Shown here one piece after another: positions 12,425 to 22,186 of a stretch of DNA of 64,000 nt. The translations under genes were made by a program, and so were the position numbers. This DNA is from Candidatus Vallotiella adelgis (GTDB lineage: Bacteria > Pseudomonadota > Gammaproteobacteria > Burkholderiales > Burkholderiaceae): positions 124,001 through 188,000 of the forward strand of contig NZ_CP047396.1 of assembly GCF_020541305.1 (NCBI RefSeq), given 5' to 3'. The notes beneath the pieces are model-generated. The model made no database searches, was not told the origin of the DNA, and saw only the letters and a program-made list of their open reading frames with translations. Position 1 is the first letter of the stretch. Each line of letters starts with the position of its first letter.

Positions 12425-12834
12425 TTATTAATAGTAATATGCCTTAGAAGGCTAGCGCACTAGTTACGAGCTAGAAGCGTTATTATGGAAAAACACCAAT
12501 AAAAACTTCGACGCGCCATGAAATAGTCTCATAGACTCTCGTGCAGGCGCCGAGCCCTCGTTATCTTCTTACCAAGCTTGCAACTGCCAATAAGTCGCAA
12601 GCTAGCTATCTGTATGGCTAGTCTTAGTGGCCTCGCCCTAGCTTATACCTAACTTATACAGCGGTTTCTACATAATCTTGATCGTCTGGATCGATCAGAA
12701 CGGAAGTATTTTATATGTTGTCTCAATAGGCGCGATTTTCCGCTGGATAGCTAATAGATAGGCTTGAGTACACATCAGTTAGAAATGTGATGATTGTTTT
12801 AGCTATTAATTGAGTTGTCATGTTGAGATTGATA

Positions 12835-13738
12835 TTATCGAAGTACGCAATAAACGCCGAGTCTTGCTTGACATCAAGCTGGGTGATCGCGTACTGTCGC
12901 TCGACAGTAAAAGTCTGTTTTCAATAAAAAAGTCCGTATGTAGTTATTGCTGACTGGCAGCTAGCTGTCGAACAACGCGTTGACCGGAAATCACATGACA
13001 TAGCTCAGCGAGAGCTCATTCAATCGCTACGTTATCAGTATAATTTCATTATATCTGGAAATTTAAGTGAACGATTCAGTGATGAGGCGAAATTTCACAC
13101 TCCAGCATAAACCCGAAGGCCTTAATTCATAACAGAGTGTTATAGTTAATCAGTCTCATCTGAAGATTATATAACTCGCAGTACCCTACATCCGATTTTC
13201 CGGCAATGGACCGGTGATCGCCGATTTCGTTTTACCACTTTTAAGAACAGCAGACTTTCACCAGCATTCTGTCATTGTTGTACGAACGTCAACATTTTCT
13301 CAACAGCAACTGGCCTGCTGCAATTCAAATCCGGACTACGCAGCAATACACTGATTCACAAGCTACTACAGTGCGGCTTAAATTATCATTGCCAATATAA
13401 TCGTTTTCTACAGCCCAGTCGGCTACAGCAGCATCGTTTTACCCTTACAGATTAACCGATGTACCGAGTACCATCGAAAATTCGAAACTTAACTTAATGC
13501 ACAGCACCTAGTGACTCATCTAAGATCAATCCTCGGTTTTAACGTGGACTGGTAGGCTCGATAAACGGCCGCTTCTTGTGTTCGCGTCATCTAAACCAGC
13601 TAGCTCTGATGTAGTAGCATCTGGTATTGGATGGGAGATTCTGCGACGCATATTAGCCGCTTTCCACACATTATATGCAATAACGCCAGTCACTACGACT
13701 GCACCAGTACCTATCAATCCTAGCGACCATTCATCCAT
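12835..13738 (-). pseudogene. zipA: Broken zipA (FtsZ-binding membrane protein)
   Basis: From ATG 13738 the minus strand reads MDEWSLGLIGTGAVVVTGV, a single N-terminal membrane anchor, then a short basic and acidic stretch, stopping after 70 residues. The family protein is several hundred residues. Downstream, weakly recognisable pieces appear in shifting frames with several stops, including a stretch resembling the FtsZ-binding domain (CELYNLQMRLINYN) and an end resembling the family C-terminus (VERQYAITQLDVKQDSAF, about 12900-12845). The location between smc and ligA is where Burkholderia has zipA. The N-terminal match is convincing; the C-terminal matches are from memory. The short ORF could still be translated as a membrane anchor. 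A further 430 bases up to ligA are featureless. Confidence 0.65.
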
Positions 13739-13794
13739 AAATTTTATCAAAAACGTATTTTGACTACTGTATATTGCTCCGCGGTGTTTTAGGC

Positions 13795-14135
13795 ACAGCT
13801 AGCAGCTATTTATATTCTTATCAACGACTTGCGATACACCTTATTTTCTCATTGTCGTATTAATTAACTCTTGATATTGGAGGGATAGAAATAAGAACTG
13901 CGTGTTTATAAATTTGCATTGTTTCTCGCGGTATCAATCTTATTTAGCAAGGAAAATAGTACTAGATTGGACTAGGATATGGCGCACCCTATTCTATGCA
14001 AAATTATTTTTTCCTGGGGATGGCTGCATAAACGTCTGTACAGCAGCATTTGAGGATTTGTGTGCTCCCCCATAAGCAGTATAGTCCACACCCCCCCGAA
14101 CAAGTAGGAGGAATCATTATTTGAAACAACTGTGA
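13795..14135 (-). pseudogene. smc: Remnant of smc (chromosome condensation ATPase), 3' end
   Basis: Immediately upstream of the broken zipA, the minus strand holds pieces that line up with the SMC C-terminal ATPase region. One reads CKFINTQFLFLS (family: ..NTQFLFISHNK), then LINTTMRK-stop-GVSQVVD (family: LIGVTMQEQGVSRVVAVD). About 60 bases further upstream another frame reads LMGEHTNPQMLLY..., loosely matching the LSGGE signature. The gene is normally about 3.5 kb; nearly all is gone, and internal stops are present. Order smc-zipA-ligA is as in Burkholderia. The match of the last 40 residues is good; the LSGGE-like part is weaker. Confidence 0.6.
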
Positions 14136-14378
14136 ACTTGTCTAATGGCGAACACATCGTTTTTCGATTTTGTTAAGAATATTAACTAGCATTTCGCTTA
14201 TATGGTGCAGTTTAGTTAACTAAACATCCAGAAACTACTGGCTTTAGATATCTATTCTTAGTTTATAAAACGGTGCTATGTTGAGCGGATCGGGGATGAT
14301 GACTTTATTTATGGGCCCACATCGCTTTACTTGACACATAAGGTTGTTTTATGTCGAGTACAGCTATTGCTAATGGCT

Positions 14379-14420
14379 AAAAAATAATGTGCACTCCGGA
14401 GTGCACACTGCTTATTTTTT
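14379..14420. terminator. Palindrome with A- and T-tracts (bidirectional terminator-like)
   Basis: A perfect 18-base palindrome GTGCACTCCGGAGTGCAC (14389-14406) is preceded by AAAAAATAA (14379-14387) and followed by TTATTTTTT (14412-14420). This would act as an intrinsic terminator in either direction. It lies in gene-free DNA upstream of the smc remnant and may be the terminator of a lost gene. Confidence 0.55.
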
Positions 14421-15140
14421 GAAGCTGTGGCGCAGGTAATCTTGTAATACATCGTACAGGCGCGAGCAACTATACAGACTAGCGCTTTTTTGTTGGGTTT
14501 ATTAAAATTAGCTAGTCATTCGAGATTAGTGTTTAGCTTGGGCTAGATATGTATATATAGAAAATCTAGTTGTCGATCGCTATCTTGGTCATGAATCGGG
14601 AAACAGTGTTAGAAAAAGACGCAGTCCGGCCTAGAACTTTCTGCGGCTTGCCGACTAGCAGCAACATATATAAACACGAGTTTTTCTAGCGACATATTAG
14701 TATCGAACGCTTTTCCGGACTTAATCTGAGATATCGAGTTCGACCAGTCGCGACGTAAGACGGTCCGTGGAATGATTGCTGCGTTGGTTTCAATATGTGC
14801 TTTTAATAAGCGTGAGGGATTGTCCTATTTATGCTCATCCGACTACAGTTGAAGATTGCTTAAAGTCTGTGTGTTGTTCTACAACAACTTAAGTACTACT
14901 GAGTACGTATCGTCGGAACGAAAAACCCGATTTTTCTGAGAATTACACAGATCTACTTATATTCTAAAAACTGCATGCGCTAATTCTTCCTTTTGAAACG
15001 ATTTCCTGCGTTACCAGAATGCTTGAAATCAACTATCTAATCGTTTATAGATAGTTTAGATTGGAGCTGTTTTTTTTCGTAGCGTGTGACACTGATGGTC
15101 AACACGAGCGCTCAAACGCACTATAATCATGTGCTTTTAA
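14421..15140. other. Gene-free spacer upstream of dapC
   Basis: About 720 bases with no credible coding frame or RNA gene on either strand. The bulk of the ancestral smc gene would have occupied this area, but I recognise nothing of it here. Confidence 0.5.
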
Positions 15141-15264
15141 AGCAACCCCCGTGCCCATCGCGGTGGCAGCCGCGTATTACTGGGTTCGGGCGCCGCCCGT
15201 CCTCTCTATTAGCATGAGGCCGGCCTGCTACTGCGTCCAACGTCCGCTATAAAGGCATGTAACA
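15141..15264 (+). promoter_or_regulatory. GC-rich leader of dapC
   Basis: About 100 bases (15145-15245) are clearly GC-richer than the flanking desert and contain short inverted repeats, for example CGGGCGCCGCCCG near 15187-15199 and GAGGCCGGCCTG near 15215-15226. TATAAT occurs at 15122-15127, but no good -35 partner was seen. AAAGG precedes the GTG start. It may be a structured 5' leader kept by selection; this is inference. Confidence 0.3.
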
Positions 15265-16479
15265 GTGAATCCGCGTCTCGACTTACTGCAACCGTATCCA
15301 TTTGAAAAACTGAACGCACTATTCGATGGCATAATACCTTCATCGTCGCACGCACCGATCAGTTTCGGTATCGGTGAGCCCAAGCATCCTACGCCAGAGC
15401 TAATTCGCGAAGCTGTCCGGACGTCGCTTGATGGATTAGCGTTATATCCGGCAACCGCTGGTACACTGCTATTGCGGCACGCAATTTCATCGTGGCTGCA
15501 ACGCCGATATGGATTACCGTGGGTAGACCCAGCCACCGATGTATTGCCAGTATCTGGCTCACGTGAGGCGTTGTTCGCATTTGCACAAACGGTTGTTGAC
15601 TCGAGCTGTCTCAGCGACATAGGCAGACCGCCGTTCGTGCTATGTCCAAATCCTTTCTATCAGATCTATGAAGGCGCAGCACTGCTCGCTGGCGCAAAAC
15701 CGTACTACGTTAACAGTAATTCAGCATCACACTATATGTGTGATTATAGTACGGTGCCGCATGCTATTTTGGAACGCACACAGCTGCTTTACATATGCTC
15801 GCCAGGAAATCCGACTGGAGCCGTATTGGGCCTAGACGAGTGGCGAGAGATCTTTGCGTTGTCTGACCGCTTTGGTTTTATTATTGCATCCGACGAGTGC
15901 TACTCCGAAATTTACTTCGACGAATGCAATCCGCCACTCGGCGCGTTACAAGCCGCCCATACACTAGGCCGAAGTTTTAAAAATATTGTAATGTTTTCGA
16001 GTCTGTCCAAACGCTCGAATGTGCCAGGTATGCGCTCCGGGTTTATTGCCGGTGACGCATCGATCCTAAAGCGCTTCCTGTTATTCCGCACTTATCACGG
16101 TTCGGCACTGAGCCCTGTCTACCAAACCGCAAGCATTGTTGCGTGGGGTGACGAGCAACACGTGTACGAAAATCGCCGGCAGTACCTCCAGAAATTCGTC
16201 GCTGTTACCCCGATTCTAGCGGACGTACTAGATGTCACAATGCCCGACGCGGGGTTTTATCTATGGGTGCGGATTTCGCGTACTAGGTTAGATGATTGCA
16301 CATTCGCAAGACGCTTATATACCGAATATAATGTTACCGTCCTGCCAGGCTCCTATCTCGCGCGCACTCAGCGCGGCGCTAATCCGGGACAGAACTACGT
16401 GCGCATCGCGTTAGTAGCTGGTAGCAGCGAATGCGTTGAAGGCGCGCAGCGTATTGTCCGATTTTGTCAAAGTCTTTAA
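15265..16479 (+). CDS. dapC: N-succinyldiaminopimelate aminotransferase DapC
   Basis: PLP-dependent class I/II aminotransferase. By sequence and by position next to dapD and dapE it is the succinyl-branch enzyme converting N-succinyl-2-amino-6-ketopimelate to N-succinyl-LL-diaminopimelate, for lysine and mDAP peptidoglycan. The 404-residue protein has GEPKHPTPELI near the N-terminus, SPGNPTGAVL, SDECYSEIY and the lysine motif SSLSKRSNVPGMRSGF. Start is GTG 15265 (NPRLDLLQPYPFEKL), matching the family N-terminus with AAAGG about 9 bases upstream. A perfect hairpin separates it from dapD. Confidence 0.93.
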   Translation: MNPRLDLLQPYPFEKLNALFDGIIPSSSHAPISFGIGEPKHPTPELIREAVRTSLDGLALYPATAGTLLLRHAISSWLQRRYGLPWVDPATDVLPVSGSREALFAFAQTVVDSSCLSDIGRPPFVLCPNPFYQIYEGAALLAGAKPYYVNSNSASHYMCDYSTVPHAILERTQLLYICSPGNPTGAVLGLDEWREIFALSDRFGFIIASDECYSEIYFDECNPPLGALQAAHTLGRSFKNIVMFSSLSKRSNVPGMRSGFIAGDASILKRFLLFRTYHGSALSPVYQTASIVAWGDEQHVYENRRQYLQKFVAVTPILADVLDVTMPDAGFYLWVRISRTRLDDCTFARRLYTEYNVTVLPGSYLARTQRGANPGQNYVRIALVAGSSECVEGAQRIVRFCQSL

Positions 16480-16483
16480 AAGA

Positions 16484-16510
16484 AGCGCCGATGTTATTTT
16501 ATTCGGCGCT
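16484..16510 (+). repeat. Hairpin between dapC and dapD
   Basis: AGCGCCGA (16484-16491) and TCGGCGCT (16503-16510) form a perfect 8-bp stem with an 11-base loop just after the dapC stop. There is no T-tract, so it looks more like an mRNA-stabilising or attenuating hairpin than a terminator. Confidence 0.5.
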
Positions 16511-16551
16511 ATGTTGTTCGTTGAAACTAACTACACTCGAGTTATCAAGCT

Positions 16552-17379
16552 ATGTCGCAACTATTGCAGCAAATTATCGACACTGCCTGGGAAAACCGCG
16601 CTGAGCTGTCCCCGCAGTGTACCCCCGACGATATTCGCAACGCTGTCGTGCATGTGATCGGTGAGTTAGATCGCGGCACGCTTCGCGTAGCAGAAAAACA
16701 AGAGGATAATTGGATCGTTAATCAGTGGATCAAAAAAGCGGTACTACTATCATTCCGGATTGAAGATAATATGGTCATGGCCGCCGGGGGCTACTCACAG
16801 TTCTATGATAAGGTACCATCTAAGTTCACGGACTATACGCTTGCAGACTTCGCCGACGGTGGATTTCGTATCGTGCCGCCGGGAATTGCGCGGCGAGGTT
16901 CATATCTAGCCAAGAATGTTATACTAATGCCATCGTATATTAATATAGGCGCATATGTCGATGAAGGTACGATGGTCGACACGTGGGCCACTGTCGGTTC
17001 GTGTGCGCAGATTGGAAAAAATGTTCATCTATCTGGGGGAGTGGGCATTGGAGGCGTGTTGGAGCCTCTGCAAGCTAATCCAGTTATCATTGAGGATAAC
17101 TGCTTCATTGGCGCTCGCTCTGAGATAGTTGAAGGCGTGATTGTTGGTGAGAACTCCGTTATCTCAATGGGTGTTTATCTTGGTCAAAGTACGAAGATCT
17201 ATGATCGGGAAACCGATAAAATAACGTATGGACGAGTTCCGGCAGGCTCTGTTGTAGTAGCTGGAAACTTGCCGTCAGCTAACAGAAAGTATAGTTTATA
17301 CTGCGCAGTGATTGTTAAAAAAGTCGATGCTAAGACCCGTTCGAAGGTTGGCGTTAATGAACTACTACGAGGCGTTTGA
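16552..17379 (+). CDS. dapD: Tetrahydrodipicolinate N-succinyltransferase
   Basis: Transfers succinyl from succinyl-CoA to tetrahydrodipicolinate, the committed step of the succinylase branch. Its succinyl-CoA is supplied by the sucAB-lpd complex encoded in this window. The 275-residue protein has an N-terminal helical domain and a left-handed beta-helix of hexapeptide repeats (for example [40 protein letters not shown]). Length and start ([19 protein letters not shown]) match the family. It is 72 bases after dapC on the same strand. Confidence 0.97.
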   Translation: MSQLLQQIIDTAWENRAELSPQCTPDDIRNAVVHVIGELDRGTLRVAEKQEDNWIVNQWIKKAVLLSFRIEDNMVMAAGGYSQFYDKVPSKFTDYTLADFADGGFRIVPPGIARRGSYLAKNVILMPSYINIGAYVDEGTMVDTWATVGSCAQIGKNVHLSGGVGIGGVLEPLQANPVIIEDNCFIGARSEIVEGVIVGENSVISMGVYLGQSTKIYDRETDKITYGRVPAGSVVVAGNLPSANRKYSLYCAVIVKKVDAKTRSKVGVNELLRGV

Positions 17380-17719
17380 ATAGATGCCCAAAAATCGCGC
17401 TTGGCACTATGTTAATTTTTTAAAAAATTCTAAGCTTTAACACCGTGCAGAAACTATAAGTCAGTTTACCCAAATTCAACTAGATACATCGTCCAGTATC
17501 CACTGGATACACTTGTGAGGTGGGATAGGCATTACACAGAGCACGCTGAGTATAGCTCAAAAACGTCGGCTGAAACAGCTAGCAGCGTGCTCGCATTGAC
17601 AATTAATAAATTGCTTCGCCTCTAATGAAGAATTCAGTGTATTTCTCTAACGATGGTATTAGGGTAATTAGGGTAGTCAGGTTTTGAGTCGACTAATATT
17701 AAATGCCCCCTAATTTTCT
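17380..17719. other. Spacer between dapD and dapE
   Basis: 340 bases with no reading frame or RNA gene. An ATTTTTTAAAAAAT palindromic AT stretch occurs near 17415-17428. In relatives dapD and dapE are closer, so this is probably a deletion scar or expanded spacer. Confidence 0.5.
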
Positions 17720-18865
17720 ATGCCTATGAGCTACACGATTGCCCTGACTGAGGCCCTAATTTGCTGTGCGTCTATTACACCTGAAGACAAAGGCTGCCAG
17801 GCATTAATCACAGATCACCTCATCGCGACCGGCTTCAGTTGCGAAACTATTGCCGAAGGCGGTGTCACTAATCTGTGGTCGATCAAGCGTGGTTCTGACG
17901 GTCCAGTCGGCAAGCTACTCGTATTCGCTGGCCATACTGATGTGGTGCCGACTGGACCGCTCGAGCATTGGAATAGCGACCCATTCATTCCAATGCGGCG
18001 TGACGGCCGGCTGTATGGACGTGGTGCAGCTGATATGAAAGCATCGCTAGCAGCCTTTGTTGTCGCAGCCGAAGAGTTTGTTGCTGCCTATCCGCATCAT
18101 CGTGGTTCAATCGGCTTTTTGATTACCAGTGATGAAGAGGGACCGGCGCACTATGGAACAGTTAAAGTGGTTGAGCAGCTTGAAATGCGCGGAGAGCGTT
18201 TAGACTACTGCGTGGTTGGTGAGCCAACTTCTGGTAAACGATTTGGAGACACATTGAAAAACGGACGGCGCGGTTCACTGTCCGGAAAATTGACCGTAAG
18301 TGGCATACAAGGTCATATTGCTTATCCGCATCTGGCTAAAAATCCGGTTCACTTGCTCGCGCCCGTGCTGAATGACCTCGTGCACGTAGTATGGGACCAA
18401 GGTAACGAGTATTTCCCTCCGACTGCATGGCAAGTATCGAACCTCCATGCTGGGACTGGTGCAACTAATATCATTCCAGGAAGCGCAAGCGTCGATTTTA
18501 ACTTCCGTTTCTCGAGTTCGACGACGCCTAAGCAGTTAAAATCGCATGTGTATACGATACTCGATGCCTATGGACTAGATTACGAATTAAGATGGAGCTT
18601 GCACGGAAAGCCGTTTCTAACGCCGCGCGGCGTGCTATCTAATGCGCTTGAGCAAGCAATCGAAGCTGAAACTGGCATATACCCAGAACTCTCAACCATT
18701 GGCGGCACATCAGATGGCCGTTTTATTGCGCGAATCTGCCAACAAGTCATTGAGTTTGGCCCATGTAACGCATCGATCCACAAGGTTGATGAATATATCG
18801 AGTTAGCTCATGTTGAGTTACTGAAAAACGTGTATCGAGGTGTACTAGAGCGCCTTGTCGCATAA
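17720..18865 (+). CDS. dapE: Succinyl-diaminopimelate desuccinylase
   Basis: Dizinc M20-family hydrolase that releases LL-diaminopimelate from N-succinyl-LL-DAP. The 381-residue protein shows all ligand motifs: [12 protein letters not shown] (His and Asp), [11 protein letters not shown] (bridging Asp), SDEEGPA (catalytic Glu and ligand Glu), VVGEPTS and the C-terminal [12 protein letters not shown] with the final His further on. The dimerisation domain [18 protein letters not shown] is present. ATG 17720 is used; a second ATG three codons later ([11 protein letters not shown]) is equally possible. Third enzyme of the dap cluster. Confidence 0.97.
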   Translation: MPMSYTIALTEALICCASITPEDKGCQALITDHLIATGFSCETIAEGGVTNLWSIKRGSDGPVGKLLVFAGHTDVVPTGPLEHWNSDPFIPMRRDGRLYGRGAADMKASLAAFVVAAEEFVAAYPHHRGSIGFLITSDEEGPAHYGTVKVVEQLEMRGERLDYCVVGEPTSGKRFGDTLKNGRRGSLSGKLTVSGIQGHIAYPHLAKNPVHLLAPVLNDLVHVVWDQGNEYFPPTAWQVSNLHAGTGATNIIPGSASVDFNFRFSSSTTPKQLKSHVYTILDAYGLDYELRWSLHGKPFLTPRGVLSNALEQAIEAETGIYPELSTIGGTSDGRFIARICQQVIEFGPCNASIHKVDEYIELAHVELLKNVYRGVLERLVA

Positions 18866-18987
18866 TTGCAGGAAGCGCGGTTGGCCTACTTATATACATA
18901 CCACTAAGCTAGGCTAGATTAGATTAATCATGTCAAACCTCTTTCTACCCGCTTACGCTAAACCAAGCATTTATACTGTCGCTTACT

Positions 18988-19881
18988 ATGCAGCATTCGT
19001 TTTTAACCGTTCGCGACTTGTTACGCTATGCAGTCACTCGTTTCAGTCAAGCTCATTTATCGTTTGGCCACGGCAATACCAATGCTTATGATGAAGCTGC
19101 ATATTTAGTACTTTATACGTTGCATCTTCCGCTTGACACGCTGGACCCATTTCTCGATGCGAGGTTGCTGTATTCTGAAATTAGCGCAGTACTTGATATT
19201 ATCGAGAGGCGTGTTACAGAGCGATTGCCAGCCGCCTATCTGACACAAGAGGCTTGGCTGCACGGATATTGCTTCTATGTTGATAATCGTGTGATTATAC
19301 CACGCTCCCTAATCAGTGGGTTACTTCTCGAGCGACTGTGGCCATGGGTTAATGCGCCCGATGCACTAACCTCAGTACTTGACTTATGTACCGGTTCTGG
19401 ATGTCTGGCAATTATGGCAGCCGACGCGTTTCCCTGTGCTAAGATCGATGCGATCGATCTGTCAACTCACGCGCTACAGGTTGCTCAGCGCAACATCGAT
19501 AATTATAACCTGCATAAAAGGATTATGCTATTAGCAGGCAATCTATTCGAGCCACTTACGCCGCGACGATATAATTTAATTATTAGTAATCCGCCGTATG
19601 TCAATGATGAGTCAATGAAAAATTTGACCGCCGAGTACTGCCATGAACCGAAGATCGCACTCTCAGGTGGTAGAGATGGTATGGATATTGTTCGCCAAAT
19701 AATCGACGTAGCGCGCAACTGGCTAACTAACGACGGTTTACTAGTCATCGAGATCGGAAACGAGCGGAATTATGTCGAAGATATGTTTGGTGAATTTCCG
19801 CTCACTTGGCTGCCGACCGATGCTGGTAACGACAGTGTTTTTTTACTACGTGCAGAAGACCTGCCACTTCGAAAAACCTGA
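18988..19881 (+). CDS. prmB: Ribosomal protein L3 N5-glutamine methyltransferase
   Basis: SAM-dependent methyltransferase of the PrmB/HemK family; PrmB modifies a glutamine of L3 for 50S assembly. The 297-residue protein has the N-terminal helical domain with LTQEAWLHGYCFYVDNRV, the SAM motif VLDLCTGSGCLAI, and the catalytic NPPYVND. The HGYCFYVDNRVIIPRS stretch distinguishes PrmB from PrmC. Position after dapE is as in Burkholderia. The release-factor enzyme PrmC remains a less likely alternative. Confidence 0.9.
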   Translation: MQHSFLTVRDLLRYAVTRFSQAHLSFGHGNTNAYDEAAYLVLYTLHLPLDTLDPFLDARLLYSEISAVLDIIERRVTERLPAAYLTQEAWLHGYCFYVDNRVIIPRSLISGLLLERLWPWVNAPDALTSVLDLCTGSGCLAIMAADAFPCAKIDAIDLSTHALQVAQRNIDNYNLHKRIMLLAGNLFEPLTPRRYNLIISNPPYVNDESMKNLTAEYCHEPKIALSGGRDGMDIVRQIIDVARNWLTNDGLLVIEIGNERNYVEDMFGEFPLTWLPTDAGNDSVFLLRAEDLPLRKT

Positions 19882-20068
19882 CGCAAGATGGACTAACTCT
19901 GATGCGGCAACCCTAAAAAAGATGCAATTGCACGATGCGAATCTACATAGCTCTTACTACACATATTATTTTAGCATATAAAGTATATTAGCACTGCCGG
20001 GCAAAGAATGACGGTAAGATGCAATTGTATGCCGTACTGCGCGAACTGTTATCGCCTCGCCTGCCTGC

Positions 20069-21514
20069 ATGAAATTAGATTGGCTTCATCTCGGTACATT
20101 GGTTGCCTGTGCGCATATACTTGGCGTCATTGCTGCCTGCCATGCGATTCTTCATACGCGTACATCGCAAGGTGCAATCGCGTGGGCAGTTTCACTCATC
20201 GCTATGCCCTACCTGACTCTAGTTCCGTACCTTTTCTTAGGGTATAGCCGTTTTGAGGGTTATGTCGACTCGCGATGCGCTGAGTATGAATCGATTCAAA
20301 AGCAGCGTTTAGGTTTGGTCACCAATATCAATATACAATCTAACACGCTTAATAGCATTCCGGTCGATCGGCTGGGTTTACAGACCATTCATGCACTATC
20401 GTTGCTTGCAAGAATGCCGTTTTCGATTGGTAACCACGTTCGAACACTAGTAAACGGCGAAGCAACATTTGCAGCAATCTTTAACGCAATTAATTCAGCA
20501 CGTCATTATGTGCTGGTCCAGTTCTTTATTATTAGAGCCGATATGGTCGGTGATATGCTGCGCGATGCACTTCTAGCTAAGGCAGCACAAGGGGTGCAGG
20601 TGCATTTGCTATATGATGGCATCGGTAGCATTGATCTACCAATAGCTTACATCAGTGCGCTACGTATTGGTGGTGTGCAAGTGCATGCGTTTACTACTAA
20701 CCGTCGTTTCGTTAACCGCTTCCAGCTTAATTTTCGCAATCACCGAAAAATCGTCGTTGTCGATGGTGAATGCGCATTCATAGGTGGCCATAATATTGGT
20801 ATTGAATATCTGGGCGGTAAACCATCACTATCACCGTGGCGTGATACGCATATTGAGGTGCGTGGACCGGTAGTGAAGCAAATCGAATTAGTTTTTGTCG
20901 AGGATTGGTTCTGGGCTACACAGCAGCTGCCCTGTACTACGCCATCCGTTCAGCCGCACGGCGGTAATATGAATTGCCAGGTTATTGCCAGTGGTCCGGC
21001 TGATCGCCAGGAAACCTGTTTATTATTCTTTGTCGCAGCGATTCATGCAGCACGCGAGCGCATCTGGATCACTAGTCCTTACTTGGTGCCCGATGAAGCT
21101 ATATTTGCTGCTTTAAGGATCGCGGTAATGCGTGGCGTTGACGTGCGCTTATTAATTCCATCGAGTCGTGATCATATTGTTGCTTTCGCAGCCTCTCGAC
21201 TGTACGCACATGACATGGTGCATGCCGGTATCCAAGTTTTTCGCTATCGACCTGGCTTCCTTCACCAGAAGGTTGTACTCATAGATTGCGTCGCTGCCGC
21301 GATCGGCAGCGCAAACTTAGATAATCGATCATTTCGCCTGAACTTTGAGATTATGTTATTGACTGTTGACTTCAGATTTGCCACAGAAGTTGCAGCGATG
21401 CTCGAGGCTGACTTTGCATTATCCGATCCTGTCCAGGCTAACGAATACGCGCAGACACCGGCGTGGCAGCGCATAGCGATGCACGTTGCACGGCTATTTT
21501 CGCCGATTCTATAG
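20069..21514 (+). CDS. cls: Cardiolipin synthase (phospholipase D family)
   Basis: Inner-membrane enzyme that joins two phosphatidylglycerols into cardiolipin. The 481-residue protein starts with two hydrophobic membrane helices (about residues 8-55, including a conserved AIAWAVSLIAMPYLTLVPYL segment). It has two HKD active sites: NHRKIVVVDGECAFIGGHN in the first half and HQKVVLIDCVAAAIGSANLD near the C-terminus. The HxK and D residues of both motifs are intact. No clear ribosome binding site precedes the ATG. It lies 187 bases after prmB; the intervening DNA shows nothing. Confidence 0.93.
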   Translation: MKLDWLHLGTLVACAHILGVIAACHAILHTRTSQGAIAWAVSLIAMPYLTLVPYLFLGYSRFEGYVDSRCAEYESIQKQRLGLVTNINIQSNTLNSIPVDRLGLQTIHALSLLARMPFSIGNHVRTLVNGEATFAAIFNAINSARHYVLVQFFIIRADMVGDMLRDALLAKAAQGVQVHLLYDGIGSIDLPIAYISALRIGGVQVHAFTTNRRFVNRFQLNFRNHRKIVVVDGECAFIGGHNIGIEYLGGKPSLSPWRDTHIEVRGPVVKQIELVFVEDWFWATQQLPCTTPSVQPHGGNMNCQVIASGPADRQETCLLFFVAAIHAARERIWITSPYLVPDEAIFAALRIAVMRGVDVRLLIPSSRDHIVAFAASRLYAHDMVHAGIQVFRYRPGFLHQKVVLIDCVAAAIGSANLDNRSFRLNFEIMLLTVDFRFATEVAAMLEADFALSDPVQANEYAQTPAWQRIAMHVARLFSPIL

Positions 21515-22186
21515 TAGCGTGGGCTATACAAAGTCATCGAATACTACCTAAACTTTTTTGGGATGTACTGTCTACTATATTAATAATAATCTTATTATTA
21601 CTTCGGTAGCTAACTATAAAAAATACAATATCGGAATATTGAAGAATGATTTATATGTCACATCAAAAAATAAGATAGGTGTTGTTTATATAAGCGCATA
21701 CGCTCCTAATTATTTTCTCACTAAACTAAACACTGATTCTTAGTGCACTGTTCGGAGTCTATTCAGAATTACTACAAACTAATACTACTACCTCAGCAGT
21801 AAGGAATGGGATGTGAATTAGTGATTTATGATCACAGAAATATAACTATTCTTAAGATTAATCATAGACTTTAAAAAATAACGCGCTGATGCGATGTTTC
21901 AGTAAAAATTACGTAAAATTTAATATGTAAATATATAGTAATTATTGGGAATTATTATAAATTATAATAATATATTAATATCTAGATATATGAAATTCAG
22001 TTTGAATAGCGTAGCGCTGCATTTGATGTGAATATGCATACAACATTCAGAGAAAAATTAATACTTGGGTGTGATTATATCACCATAAAAGACTTATATA
22101 TATAATTTTTATTTTCGAAAAAATTCTGGGAATTATATTAATCAGAATATATGACGAAAATTATATCGGTACACATGTCGAGAATT
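21515..22186. other. AT-rich gene-free spacer between cls and gpx
   Basis: About 670 very AT-rich bases between two convergent genes. One short plus-strand frame (21558-21743) has AT-driven composition, no ribosome binding site and no resemblance to known proteins, so I do not call it. No RNA gene seen. Confidence 0.55.

Noticed and set aside
13972-14157. Minus-strand frame of 61 codons in the smc desert
   Set aside because: Not a gene in its own right; part of it (LMGEHTNPQMLLY) is better read as decayed smc.
21558-21743. Plus-strand frame of 61 codons after cls
   Set aside because: AT-driven composition (Asn, Ile, Lys, Tyr), no ribosome binding site, no recognisable motif.
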